DNA of 64,000 nt from Nocardioides okcheonensis (GTDB lineage Bacteria; Actinomycetota; Actinomycetes; Propionibacteriales; Nocardioidaceae). Positions 1 to 8,395 of the stretch are shown one piece after another. Position numbers and translations under genes: made by a program. Each line of letters begins with the position of its first letter. Positions within the stretch are counted from its first letter, which is position 1. Below the pieces are notes generated by a model. The model was given only the letters and a program-made list of their open reading frames with translations, did not search any database and was not told where the DNA came from. Location: the NCBI RefSeq assembly GCF_020991065.1, contig NZ_CP087710.1, positions 2,232,001 through 2,296,000 of the forward strand. The letters run 5' to 3'.

Positions 1-1087
1 GTCGGCCGGTGGCCGGCTCGGCGCTGTCCTCGCCCTGCCTCGTTCCGGGCTCGCGGCGCTCGGTCCGCACGGACCGTGGGTGGCCACCACGCCCGCACTC
101 GCCAAGCGGGTGCTGACCGAGCCGGACGCCTTCGACTTCCCCGGGGACGTGAGCCGCAGCGGGGACCTCTCCGCGAGCCGCGGCGACACCCGTTCGGGCC
201 ACCTCGGCTTCGCACCGCTGGACGCGGACGCGGTCGCGCGCGGCGCGGCGCTCTTCACCACCGAGTGGGACGCCGCCTGCGCCGACCACGAGCGCACCGC
301 GCCCGGCTCCGCCTACGACGCGATGGTCATGCTGCGCCTGCCGGTCGCGCTCGCGACCTGCGCTGCCGTGCTGCCGGAGGCCTCCGACGCGCAGCGGCGG
401 GTCGTGGCCGACCGGGTCCTGGCGTGGATCGACGCCCTCGGCCCGGTGATCGCGGCCCGACGCCCGCCCTCGCGCTGGAGCCGCGTACGGCGCGCCGAGG
501 AGCGCGCCCGCCACGCGCTCGACGACACGCTGCTGGGTGTCCCCGGCCTCGTGGGGACCCCCCAGCAGGTCGCCACCATGCTGGCCGCCGGCATCCAGGT
601 CCCGATCGCGGCCGGCGCGTGGCTGCTGGCCTGGCTCGCCGACCACCCGACCGGCCTGGTCGACCCCGTCCACGCCGCGTGGGAGACCGTGCGCCTGACG
701 CCCCCCACCTGGGTGACCGCGCGGCAGGCGGTCCGCGACTGCGAGCTCGACGGGCAGCGCGTCCCCGCAGGCGGTCTCGTGATGGTCAGCCCGTTGCTGC
801 TCGGCCGACGACCCGACCTGGTGCCCGGGGCGGCCGACGACCTGTCCCGCTTCGTCCCCGAGCGCTGGGACGACCCGTCGCGGCGACCCGGCGCCTGGCT
901 CCCGTTCGGCGCCGGTCCGCACGCGTGCCCGGGCCGCAACCTGGGGCTCGCGATGCTCGTCCGGCTGGCGGGCTGGGGCGTCCGGCACGAGATCACCCTG
1001 CGCGAGCCCGTGAGAATCGACCAGAGCCGGGGCATCGCCCCGGTACCGTTCCGTATCGACGTCGCGCGGAGGGAGGTGTCGCCGTGA
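1..1087 (+). CDS. Cytochrome P450-like protein, 5' end outside window
   Basis: The frame is open from base 2, so the true start lies upstream. The conceptual protein has the heme-thiolate loop PFGAGPHACPGRN near its end (around 900-945, Cys as axial ligand) and a K-helix ExxR (ETVR, about 685-700). The segment WVATTPALAKRVLTEPDAF is typical of P450 residues around 50-70, so perhaps 25-40 residues are missing. The I-helix region (AAGIQVPIAAG) lacks the usual acidic-Thr pair that activates oxygen, so ordinary monooxygenase activity is doubtful. Its stop overlaps the GTG start of the following histidine kinase by 4 nt (GTGA), which suggests translational coupling. The family is well supported; substrate and role are unknown. 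Confidence 0.85.
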   Translation, partial: SAGGRLGAVLALPRSGLAALGPHGPWVATTPALAKRVLTEPDAFDFPGDVSRSGDLSASRGDTRSGHLGFAPLDADAVARGAALFTTEWDAACADHERTAPGSAYDAMVMLRLPVALATCAAVLPEASDAQRRVVADRVLAWIDALGPVIAARRPPSRWSRVRRAEERARHALDDTLLGVPGLVGTPQQVATMLAAGIQVPIAAGAWLLAWLADHPTGLVDPVHAAWETVRLTPPTWVTARQAVRDCELDGQRVPAGGLVMVSPLLLGRRPDLVPGAADDLSRFVPERWDDPSRRPGAWLPFGAGPHACPGRNLGLAMLVRLAGWGVRHEITLREPVRIDQSRGIAPVPFRIDVARREVSP

Positions 1088-2412
1088 TCGAGCACCCTGC
1101 GCTCCAGGTCGTCTCCGGCGCGCCCGTCTCCGGCGACGGCGCCGCTCTTGCGCGTCGGATCCTCGACGGGGACGGCAGCGTCGCGGAGTCCCTCGAGATG
1201 GTGGCCCGGCACCTCCTCACCGACCCCCGCGTCGAGGTCGTGGTCGGCGCTCTCACCGTCTTCGCCCCCGACGACCGATCGGGCTGGGTGCAGCTCGGGG
1301 GGCGCGCCTGGATCCGGGAGTGGGCGCGTCCGGGCTCGGGGTTCTCCGCGCTGCCGCCCCCGGACGCGGGGCCCGAGGCCGCCCTCAGCATGCCGTGGCT
1401 GTCGGGCCTCGCCCGCAAGGACACCGTCGTGATCGTGGACCGCGAGCTGCTCCCGCCCGAGGCGGACGTCGACCGTTCCGAGCTGAGCCGGTTCGGGGTG
1501 CGCAGCCTGGTCGCCTCGACCCTGCTCTCGCGCGGCGAGATGTTCGGCAGCCTGTCGGCGATCAGCCTCGAGACGGGACCCTGGCCCGAGGAGATCGTCG
1601 AGGACGTACGCCTGCTCAGCGCCGCGATCTCCTCGCGGATCACCCTCGAGCACTCCCGCCGCGCGCTGGCCGAGGCGATCGACACCGGCACCGAGGCACA
1701 GCTCGCCTACCAGCAGTTCTTCGGCGCGGTCGGCCACGAGCTCCGCACGCCGCTCGCCGCCATCGTCGGCTACACCGAGGTGCTGATGGACGACGCGGCC
1801 GAGCAGCCCCAGGACCCGGTGTCCGCGGCGCTCCTGCGCGACGGGCCCGTGATCCTGCGCGCCTGCGACCAGCTGGTCGCGGTCGTCGACAGCCTGCTCG
1901 GCGCCGGCCGCACCATCGCGGCCGACGAGCAGCGCCAGGACGTGTGCGTCGCGGACGCGGTGGCCGACGTCCTGCACTGGCACCGGACCCCGGCTCGCAA
2001 CGCCGGCGTGGCGCTGAGCGCCGACATCGACCAGGCCCTCACGGCGTGGGCGCACGAGGCGGGTGTGCGCCAGGTGCTGACCAACCTGGTCGGCAACGCG
2101 ATCGCCCACCACCGCCCCGAGGGCGGCACCGTCCACCTCACCGCCACCTCCCTGCTCGGGGAGAGCGGCCGCCCGATGGTCCGGGTGATCGTCCGCGACG
2201 ACGGGCCGGGCCTGGCACCCGACCAGATGCTGCACGTCTTCGAGCCGTTCGTCCGCTTTGCCGGCCCCGGGACCAAGGGCAGCGGGCTCGGGCTGTCGAT
2301 CAGCCGGACGATCGCCGAGCGTGACGGCGGCGCCGTGCAGGGCGAGTCGACCCCGGGCGTGGGGACGTCGTTCTGGCTCGAGCTGCCGCGCGCGGCGGCC
2401 CAGCGTCCGTGA
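1084..2412 (+). CDS. GAF-domain sensor histidine kinase
   Basis: This 442-residue cytoplasmic sensor kinase has no membrane segment. A GAF-like ligand domain spans about residues 25-185. The dimerisation and phosphoacceptor motif GHELRTPLAAIVGY follows, with His218. The N box NLVGNAIAHH has Asn338, and the G boxes DDGPGL and GSGLGLS complete the HATPase domain. The GTG start is chosen because it overlaps the P450 stop as GTGA and has a strong GGAGGT ribosome site 7-8 nt upstream. No response regulator is adjacent; the next feature is tRNA-Phe. The coupling implies that kinase and P450-like protein are made together, so the GAF domain may sense something the P450 binds or produces (inference). 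Confidence 0.88.
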   Translation: MIEHPALQVVSGAPVSGDGAALARRILDGDGSVAESLEMVARHLLTDPRVEVVVGALTVFAPDDRSGWVQLGGRAWIREWARPGSGFSALPPPDAGPEAALSMPWLSGLARKDTVVIVDRELLPPEADVDRSELSRFGVRSLVASTLLSRGEMFGSLSAISLETGPWPEEIVEDVRLLSAAISSRITLEHSRRALAEAIDTGTEAQLAYQQFFGAVGHELRTPLAAIVGYTEVLMDDAAEQPQDPVSAALLRDGPVILRACDQLVAVVDSLLGAGRTIAADEQRQDVCVADAVADVLHWHRTPARNAGVALSADIDQALTAWAHEAGVRQVLTNLVGNAIAHHRPEGGTVHLTATSLLGESGRPMVRVIVRDDGPGLAPDQMLHVFEPFVRFAGPGTKGSGLGLSISRTIAERDGGAVQGESTPGVGTSFWLELPRAAAQRP

Positions 2413-2463
2413 CGCGAGCCGATTCCCCGGGGCACGCGCGGCTGTTGTAGTCTCCTCCGCGTT

Positions 2464-2540
2464 GGCCAGGTAGCTCAGTTGGTACGAGCGACCGACTGAA
2501 AATCGGTAGGTCGGCGGTTCGACCCCGCCCCTGGCCACCA
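2464..2540 (+). tRNA. tRNA-Phe (GAA)
   Basis: The cloverleaf is complete. The acceptor arms are GGCCAGG and CCTGGCC, the D arm is GCTC/GAGC, and the anticodon stem ACCGA/TCGGT encloses the loop CTGAAAA with anticodon GAA. The T stem GGCGG/CCGCC encloses TTCGACC. Discriminator A and the CCA end are encoded. A strong hairpin follows 6 nt later. Confidence 0.97.
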
Positions 2541-2546
2541 CCACCG

Positions 2547-2579
2547 CAGGGCCCCGATCACGTCCCGATCGGGGCCCTG
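2547..2579 (+). terminator. Hairpin terminator after tRNA-Phe
   Basis: A perfect 13-bp stem (2547-2559 with 2567-2579, GC-rich, 7-nt loop) follows the tRNA. There is no T-run, as is common for actinobacterial terminators. Confidence 0.8.
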
Positions 2580-2616
2580 TGGCGTCCCCGGGGCCACGCC
2601 CCGAGAGGATGGGCCC

Positions 2617-3962
2617 GTGCTCCCCCGCCTCGACATCGTGCGCCGGCTGCGGCCGGTCGACCTGCTGGCCGGCGGACGACCCGCGCTCACCCGCGCCGAG
2701 GGCGGCCTCGCGGCCCTCCCCTGCGTGGCCCCGTACGTCGCGGCGACGACGGCGGCCCGCGACGGCGCCGCGGTGGCGCTGCACCTCGGCGGCCACCGGT
2801 TCGCGGCCGGCCTGGTCGACGGGTCGGTGTCGCTCACCGTCGACGACGGCACCGCGCGCGCGCGCTGCGCAGCCGGCGCTTCCACCGCGCCGACGGACCG
2901 ACGGAGCTCGGGCTGAGCCTCACCGGCACGCACCTCACCGCGTGGGCGCACGAGGCCGGTGGATGGGTCGCCCGCGCGCGGCACGACCTGCGCGACGCCG
3001 ACGACACGTCGGTCCTCGTGCCCGACGTCCGCGACGAGGCGCTGCTCGAGGGCCTGGAGGTCGAGCTGCCGTCGTGGGGCGGCGCGGCCGGGCCGTTCGG
3101 CCAGCTCGGGCTGCGCGACGTGCGGTTCGTGACCGCCGAGGACGGCACCCCGGTGCGCGACGGCGGGCTGCTGTGGCTCACGGCGACGTCCGCCGGCCCC
3201 GGCTTCTTCGACACCGCGCACACGAGCGTGTGGAGCCTCGACCCGACGACGTACGACCTGGCGCACGCCGCCGACCTGTTCTTCCGCCGGCCGGACCGGC
3301 CCGGCGTCTTCGGCGACCACGCCACCCACCTGGTCCGCTCGGAGGGCGGGTGGCTCGTCGCGACCAGCACGTGGGGCGACTTCGAGGTGCCGGGGACGCG
3401 CGCCGGACGGCGTACGCCCGCCGGCCTGAGGGTCACGCTCTCGGCCTCGGAGGCCGACCTGCTGCGCGGGACGCACGTGCTCGACACCCGCGAGCTGCCG
3501 CTGCCCACGGACGGCCTGGGGTCGGTCGCCACGTGGGACCCGCACCTCCTGCGTCGCGACGGCCGGTGGCTGGTCGGGTTCGTCAGCGCGCGCCGCTTCT
3601 TCGACTTCCACCCCGCGCTCGCCGGCGGCACCTCGCTCGACGACCTGGCGCTCCTCGGCGCCGCCACCGACCGGCGCTCGACGGAGGGCACCACCCTCCT
3701 CGAGGTCGACGGGCGCGTGCTCGTCCTGGCCAGCGACGGGCGCGAGTCGCGACGCGGCCAGCGGGCCCGCTTCCCGGTCCTCGACACGACGATGACCGAG
3801 GTCGGGCTGCTGGACGCGCCGTACCCGACGAACCTCCCGTGGCCCTCGCTCGCGCGGGTGGACGGGACCTGGCTGATGGCGACGTTCAACGGCCGCCGGG
3901 CCGGCGGCGAGCTGCTCGGCTACGGCACCCACGGCGACCTGGTGGTGATGCGGTCCGGGTGA
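2617..3962 (+). pseudogene. Glycosidase-like beta-propeller protein, frameshifted
   Basis: Two adjoining frames encode one protein of about 447 residues. The first runs from GTG 2617 (AGAGGA ribosome site) in frame to about 2859. The second is read from about 2862 to the stop at 3960-3962. The join lies in an alternating CG tract (2853-2865). Removing one CG unit gives a smooth sequence through ARALRSRRFHRADG. The C-terminal part has repeated short blocks such as WDPHLLRRDGRWLVGF and LPWPSLARVDGTWLMATFN, as in five-bladed propeller glycosidases (GH43/GH32/GH130-like). I cannot name a substrate. It could be a true pseudogene, slippage-controlled, or a sequencing error. Without correction the second part would appear as a separate ORF from 3018. 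Confidence 0.7.
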
Positions 3963-4006
3963 GCCGGTTGATGCGGTGCGCGCGGCCGGCCGGGACTACC
4001 CTGAGG

Positions 4007-4020
4007 GTGACGGCGGTCAC
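4007..4020. promoter_or_regulatory. CRP/GlxR-like operator (GTGA-N6-TCAC)
   Basis: This palindrome lies 70 bp before valine dehydrogenase and immediately downstream of a possible -10 hexamer TACCCT (3997-4002), so it would overlap the transcription start. The spacing matches the TGTGA-N6-TCACA consensus of cAMP receptor proteins. Three further copies occur in the window. Confidence 0.5.
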
Positions 4021-4089
4021 CACCCCTCGACCGCGCTGACCAGGCCCGCACACCCCGCGGCCGCACCCACCAGAAAAGGATCCACGAGC

Positions 4090-5181
4090 ATGTCCGGAGC
4101 ACCCACGAGCGGCGTCGACGTCTTCGACCTCGGAGCCGAGCACGAGCAGGTCGTCTTCTGCAACGACCGCGCCACCGGCCTGAGGGCCATCGTCGCCATC
4201 CACTCCACGGCGCTGGGCCCGGCCCTGGGCGGGACGCGGTTCTACCCCTACGCCAGCACCGACGACGCGATCGTCGACGTGCTCAACCTCTCGCGCGGCA
4301 TGTCCTACAAGAACGCGCTCGCCGGCCTCGACCTCGGCGGCGGCAAGGCCGTCATCATCGGCGACCCGGCCGAGTTGAAGACCGAGGCGCTGCTGCGGGC
4401 CTACGGCCGCTTCGTGCAGTCGCTCAACGGGCGCTACTTCACGGCCTGCGACGTGGGCACGTTCTCGGAGGACATGGACCACATCGCCCGCGAGTGCGAC
4501 TTCGTCACCGGTCGCACCGTCGCCCACGGCGGCGCCGGCGACAGCTCGGTCCTCACCGCCTTCGGCACCTTCCAGGGCATGCGCGCCGCGGCCGAGCAGG
4601 TGTGGGGCGAGCCGACGCTCGCCGGTCGCACCGTCGGCATCGCCGGCGTCGGCAAGGTCGGGCGCCACCTGGTCCGCCACCTGATCGAGGACGGCGCCTC
4701 CGTCGTCGTCACCGACGTCCACGCCCCCTCGGTCGAGGCGATCCGCGCCGAGTTCCCGCAGGTGCAGGCCGTCGCCACCACCGACGAGCTGGTCGCAAGC
4801 GAGATCGACGTCTACGCCCCGTGCGCGATGGGCGGCGCGATCAACGACGAGGTGCTCGAGGTCCTGCGGGCCAAGGTCATCTGCGGCGCGGCCAACAACC
4901 AGCTCGCCCACGCCGGCATCGAGAAGCAGGTCGAGGAGCGCGGCATCCTCTACGCCCCCGACTACTGCGTGAACTCCGGCGGCGTCATCCAGGTCGCCGA
5001 CGAGCTCGAGGGCTTCTCCTTCGAGCGCGCCCAGCAGCGTGCCACGGGGATCTTCGAGACCACCCGCGCCGTCTTCGAGCTGGCCAGGGCGGAGGGCGTC
5101 ACGACCGCCGAGGCCGCCGACCGGGTCGCCGAGCGCCGGATGCGCGAGGTCGGTCGCCTGCGCGGCCTCTACCTCGGCTGA
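4090..5181 (+). CDS. vdh: Valine (branched-chain amino acid) dehydrogenase
   Basis: This 363-residue Glu/Leu/Phe/Val dehydrogenase family enzyme oxidatively deaminates branched-chain amino acids with NAD, feeding acyl-CoA precursors and ammonia. The catalytic segment [16 protein letters not shown] carries both active-site lysines, Lys74 and Lys86. The Rossmann motif GVGKVG starts at about residue 186, and the conserved AANNQLA and YCVNSGG motifs follow. The ATG at 4090 is preferred over the in-frame start at 3976 because AGAAAAGGA lies just upstream and the homologous N-terminus begins here. A possible -10 hexamer and a CRP-like site lie upstream. In Streptomyces the vdh gene also neighbours a DUF3073 gene, purM and purF, which supports valine rather than leucine dehydrogenase. 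Confidence 0.92.
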   Translation: MSGAPTSGVDVFDLGAEHEQVVFCNDRATGLRAIVAIHSTALGPALGGTRFYPYASTDDAIVDVLNLSRGMSYKNALAGLDLGGGKAVIIGDPAELKTEALLRAYGRFVQSLNGRYFTACDVGTFSEDMDHIARECDFVTGRTVAHGGAGDSSVLTAFGTFQGMRAAAEQVWGEPTLAGRTVGIAGVGKVGRHLVRHLIEDGASVVVTDVHAPSVEAIRAEFPQVQAVATTDELVASEIDVYAPCAMGGAINDEVLEVLRAKVICGAANNQLAHAGIEKQVEERGILYAPDYCVNSGGVIQVADELEGFSFERAQQRATGIFETTRAVFELARAEGVTTAEAADRVAERRMREVGRLRGLYLG

Positions 5182-5325
5182 CGGTCGAGCGGGCACTTCC
5201 TCGCGCTGGAAGCGGTCGAGCGGGCACTTCCTCGCGCTGCCTGTCGCGAGGAAGTGCCCGCTCGCTGCTTCCCAGCGCGAGGAACTGCCCGGTCAGCACC
5301 TCGCAGCGCGACGAACTGCCCGGTG
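5182..5325. repeat. Direct and inverted intergenic repeats, likely bidirectional terminator
   Basis: The convergent gap between vdh and the DUF3073 gene holds five related units. Two are 27-bp direct repeats with the core GCGGGCACTTCCTCGCGCTG (5182-5208 and 5213-5239). One is an inverted copy (5245-5264). Two are diverged inverted copies (5273-5294 and 5304-5325). The second and third units form a strong stem-loop able to stop transcription from both sides. Confidence 0.7.
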
Positions 5326-5386
5326 GGCGCGCTCGTACGCCCTCGCGCGCCCGGCGGACCGGACGACGAGGCGCAGGTGCGATCAG

Positions 5387-5572
5387 TCAGTCCGCGCGAC
5401 GACGCGGGTCGGCGTAGTCCGACCACTCGTCATCGGGCTCGACCTCACTCGAGGAGTGAGGATCTTCTCCGTGCAGCTCCTTCGCCAGCGCGCCGAAGTC
5501 CGTCTCGTGAGTCCGGTACTTCAGGTCGCGGGCAACCTTCGTCTGCTTCGCCTTCGCTCGGCCGCGCCCCAT
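5387..5572 (-). CDS. DUF3073 family protein
   Basis: This 61-residue protein begins MGRGRAKAKQTKVARDLKYR and ends in an acidic tail, which matches the short actinobacterial DUF3073 family of unknown function. The basic N-terminus and acidic C-terminus suggest a small nucleic-acid- or protein-binding factor, but no function is established. The start is the ATG at 5572 with GAGGGGG upstream; the open frame running further upstream is only GC-driven. It lies downstream of purM on the same strand with a 152-bp gap, and a possible ECF-sigma promoter (GGAAC-N17-CGTT) sits in that gap. Confidence 0.88.
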   Translation of the reverse strand: MGRGRAKAKQTKVARDLKYRTHETDFGALAKELHGEDPHSSSEVEPDDEWSDYADPRRRAD

Positions 5573-5656
5573 AGGGTCGACCCCCTCGCACACTTGGCCG
5601 GGGCTGCCGAGGAGCACTCGACGCGCCCGGTCTGATCGGTCACATATCGTGGGGAC

Positions 5657-5682
5657 AACGCTACCTGAGCGGTGGGTGTTCC
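5657..5682 (-). promoter_or_regulatory. Possible ECF-sigma promoter of the DUF3073 gene
   Basis: On the minus strand GGAAC (5682-5678) and CGTT (5660-5657) are separated by exactly 17 nt, as in promoters of stress sigma factors such as SigR/SigH or SigE. It lies 85-110 bp upstream of the DUF3073 start. Confidence 0.35.
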
Positions 5683-5724
5683 CGCACACCAGAACCGCGC
5701 TTTTCACCCGCAGAGTTCTGAATC

Positions 5725-6798
5725 TCACTCCCAGCCGGGGTGCTGGCCCTCCAGGGTGACCGTCCCGCCGGCCTCCGCGTCGGCGCGCACCTCGCCCGCG
5801 ACCCATGCCCGCACGCCGTGCCCGGCGAGCACCGCGATGGCCGTGTCGACGGACTCCGGGGCGGTCAGCGAGACCATGCCGACGCCGCAGTTGAGGGTGG
5901 CCTCGAGGTCGGCCTGCGACACCCGACCCTCGCGGCGCACGACGTCGAAGACGGGCTGCGGGGTCCAGGTGGAGCGGTCGATGCGCACCGACAGCTCCTC
6001 GGGCAGCACGCGCTCGAGGTTGGCAGCGAGACCACCGCCGGTGACGTGGGACATTGCGTGGGTCTCGGTGCGGTCGGCGAGGTCGAGGCAGGCCTTGGCG
6101 TAGATCCGGGTCGGCTCGAGGAGCTCCTCGCCGAGGGTGCGGCCGAAGTCGTCGACGTGGCGCTCGACCGTCCAGCCCGCCTGCTGGAGCAGGACGTGGC
6201 GCACGAGGGAGTAGCCGTTGGAGTGCAGGCCGCTGGCCTCCATCGCGATCACCACGTCGCCGGGGCGTACGCGCCCGGGTCCGAGCAGCTTGCTGGCCTC
6301 GACGACGCCGGTGGTGGCGCCGGCGACGTCGTAGTCGTCGGGGTCGAGCAGGCCGGGGTGCTCGGCGGTCTCGCCGCCGATGAGCGCGCAGCCGGCCACG
6401 ACGCACGCCTCGGCGATGCCCTTGACGATCGCCGCGATCCGCTCGGGGACGACCCGTCCGCAGGCGATGTAGTCGGTCATGAAGAGCGGCTCGGCGCCGC
6501 AGACGACCAGGTCGTCGACGACCATGCCGACCAGGTCGAAGCCGATCGTGTCGTGGACGTCCATCAGCTGCGCGATCGCGACCTTGGTGCCGACACCGTC
6601 GGTCGAGGTGGCGAGCAGCGGCCGCTCGTAGCGGGTCAGGGCGGAGGCGTCGAAGAGGCCGGCGAACCCGCCGAGGCCGCCGATCATCTCGGGGCGGCGC
6701 GCCTTCTCCACCCAGCCCTTCATCAGGTCGATCGCGCGGTCGGCCGCCTCGATCGAGACCCCGGCGGCGGCGTAGGCGTTGTCAGCGGCGTCGGACAC
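5725..6798 (-). CDS. purM: Phosphoribosylformylglycinamidine cyclo-ligase (AIR synthetase)
   Basis: PurM closes the imidazole ring in step 5 of purine synthesis, turning FGAM and ATP into AIR. The 357-residue length is normal. Characteristic motifs are STDGVGTK at residues 65-72, DLVVCGAEPLF, LIGGETAEHPG, GLHSNGYSLVR and the late glycine-rich SHVTGGGLAANLERVLP. The start ATG lies 28 nt after the purF stop on the same strand, so the two are very probably cotranscribed. The family acts as a cytosolic dimer. Confidence 0.97.
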   Translation of the reverse strand: MSDAADNAYAAAGVSIEAADRAIDLMKGWVEKARRPEMIGGLGGFAGLFDASALTRYERPLLATSTDGVGTKVAIAQLMDVHDTIGFDLVGMVVDDLVVCGAEPLFMTDYIACGRVVPERIAAIVKGIAEACVVAGCALIGGETAEHPGLLDPDDYDVAGATTGVVEASKLLGPGRVRPGDVVIAMEASGLHSNGYSLVRHVLLQQAGWTVERHVDDFGRTLGEELLEPTRIYAKACLDLADRTETHAMSHVTGGGLAANLERVLPEELSVRIDRSTWTPQPVFDVVRREGRVSQADLEATLNCGVGMVSLTAPESVDTAIAVLAGHGVRAWVAGEVRADAEAGGTVTLEGQHPGWE

Positions 6799-6826
6799 GT
6801 GGCTCCTCGGGTGGTGCGGCGTGCGG

Positions 6827-8371
6827 TCAGGGGTTGTTGAGGACCGGCAGCGCCCGGCCCATGGTGGGCGACTGGAGCGTCGCCTCGAGCAGGTGCTTGC
6901 CGAGCAGGCTCTCGTCGGGCAGCTCGATCGGGTACTCGCCGGTGAAGCAGGCGGTGCACAGGGTCTGGCGCGACTGCTTCGTCGCGTCGACCATCCCGTC
7001 GAGGGAGATGTAGCCCAGGGTGTCGGCCCCGACGCTGGCGGCGATCTCGTCCGGCGTGAGGCCGTTGGCGATCAGCTCGGCGCGGGTGGCGAAGTCGATG
7101 CCGTAGAAGCACGGCCACTTCACCGGCGGGCTCGAGATCCTGACGTGCACCTCGAGGGCACCCGCCTCGCGGAGCATCCGCACCTGCGCGCGCTGGGTGT
7201 TGCCGCGCACGATCGAGTCGTCGACGACGACGATCCGCTTGCCGCGGATCATGTGCTCGAGCGCGTTGAGCTTGAGCCGGATGCCGAGCTGGCGCAGCGT
7301 CTGGCTGGGCTGGATGAACGTGCGCCCGACGTAGGCGTTCTTGACGAACCCCTGGCCGAACGGGATCCCGGACTCCTCGGCGTAGCCGGCGGCGGCGGGC
7401 GTGCCCGACTCGGGCACCGGGATGACGAGGTCGGCCTCGACGGGGAACTCGCGGGCGAGCTGGCGGCCCATCTCGACCCGCGACTCGTGGACGCTGCGGC
7501 CGCTGATGGTGGCGTCGGGGCGGGCGAGGTAGACGTACTCGAAGACGCAGCCCTTGCGGTCCGCCTCGGCGAAGCGGTGCGAGCGCAGGCCGTTCTCGTC
7601 GATGACGACCATCTCGCCCGGCTCCACCTCGCGGACGACCGACGCGCCGATCGTGGCGAGCGCGGCGTCCTCGCTGGCCACGACCCAGCCGCGGTCGAGG
7701 CGACCGAGGACCAGTGGGCGGATGCCCTGCGGGTCGCGGGCGGCGTAGAGGGTGCCCTCGTTCATCCACACGAAGCAGAACGCGCCGCGCACCTTCGGCA
7801 GCACGTCGAGGGCGCGCTGCTCGAGCGAGGTGTCGGGGTGGTGGGCGAGCAGGGCGGTGACCAGGCTGGTGTCGTTGGTCGACTCCTCGCCGGGGCGGGT
7901 GTGCAGCTCGAGCTCGTCGTCGGGACCGGGCAGGTCGGCGACCATCTCGCGCAGCTCGTGGGTGTTGATCAGGTTGCCGTTGTGGCCGAGCGCGATCGAG
8001 CCGTCCGGGGTCGGGCGGAAGGTCGGCTGGGCGTTCTGCCAGGTCGACGCGCCGGTGGTGGAGTAGCGGGAGTGGCCGATCGCGAGGTGGCCCTTGAGCG
8101 ACTCGAGCGTCGACTCGTCGAAGACCTGCGAGACCAGCCCCATGTCCTTGTAGACCAGGATCTGGCGGCCGTTGCTGACCGCGATGCCGGCGGACTCCTG
8201 GCCGCGGTGCTGCAGCGCGTAGAGCCCGAAGTAGGTCAGCTTGGCGACGTCCTCGCCCGGCGCCCAGACGCCGAAGACGCCGCACGCGTCCTGGGGGCCC
8301 TGGTCGTGGGGGTCGAGTGCCGTGGTCAGACGGCCGTCGCCGCCCGTCCGCCTGCTCGTCTGGTAGGGCAC
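6827..8371 (-). CDS. purF: Amidophosphoribosyltransferase
   Basis: PurF makes 5-phosphoribosylamine from PRPP and glutamine, the committed step of purine synthesis. The 514-residue protein is the class with a cleaved propeptide and an iron-sulfur cluster. The nucleophile is Cys30 (QDACGVFGV), to be exposed by removing about 29 residues. The NTN-glutaminase motif QHRGQESAG follows at 54-62, and the PRPP-binding motif VVVDDSIVRGNT lies near 380-391. Cysteines in KGCVFEY, WPCFYGID and LCTACFTG match the 4Fe-4S ligands of the Bacillus enzyme. GTG 8371 is preceded by TAGACT at the right distance for a leaderless promoter, so purF may not depend on the oxidoreductase genes 24 nt upstream. Confidence 0.96.
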   Translation of the reverse strand: MPYQTSRRTGGDGRLTTALDPHDQGPQDACGVFGVWAPGEDVAKLTYFGLYALQHRGQESAGIAVSNGRQILVYKDMGLVSQVFDESTLESLKGHLAIGHSRYSTTGASTWQNAQPTFRPTPDGSIALGHNGNLINTHELREMVADLPGPDDELELHTRPGEESTNDTSLVTALLAHHPDTSLEQRALDVLPKVRGAFCFVWMNEGTLYAARDPQGIRPLVLGRLDRGWVVASEDAALATIGASVVREVEPGEMVVIDENGLRSHRFAEADRKGCVFEYVYLARPDATISGRSVHESRVEMGRQLAREFPVEADLVIPVPESGTPAAAGYAEESGIPFGQGFVKNAYVGRTFIQPSQTLRQLGIRLKLNALEHMIRGKRIVVVDDSIVRGNTQRAQVRMLREAGALEVHVRISSPPVKWPCFYGIDFATRAELIANGLTPDEIAASVGADTLGYISLDGMVDATKQSRQTLCTACFTGEYPIELPDESLLGKHLLEATLQSPTMGRALPVLNNP

Positions 8372-8378
8372 GACCCGC

Positions 8379-8384
8379 AGTCTA
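8379..8384 (-). promoter_or_regulatory. Possible leaderless -10 element of purF
   Basis: TAGACT on the minus strand ends 7 nt before the GTG start of purF, the usual geometry of actinobacterial leaderless promoters. A clear -35 is not visible. Confidence 0.4.
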
Positions 8385-8395
8385 CGGGCGCGACG

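Noticed and set aside
313..2796. Open frame of 827 codons on the minus strand
   Set aside because: It is antisense to the P450, kinase and tRNA-Phe; its low-complexity composition is typical of a shadow frame.
5182..5325. CRISPR-like array
   Set aside because: The units are few, unevenly spaced and partly inverted, with no spacers of constant length and no cas genes.
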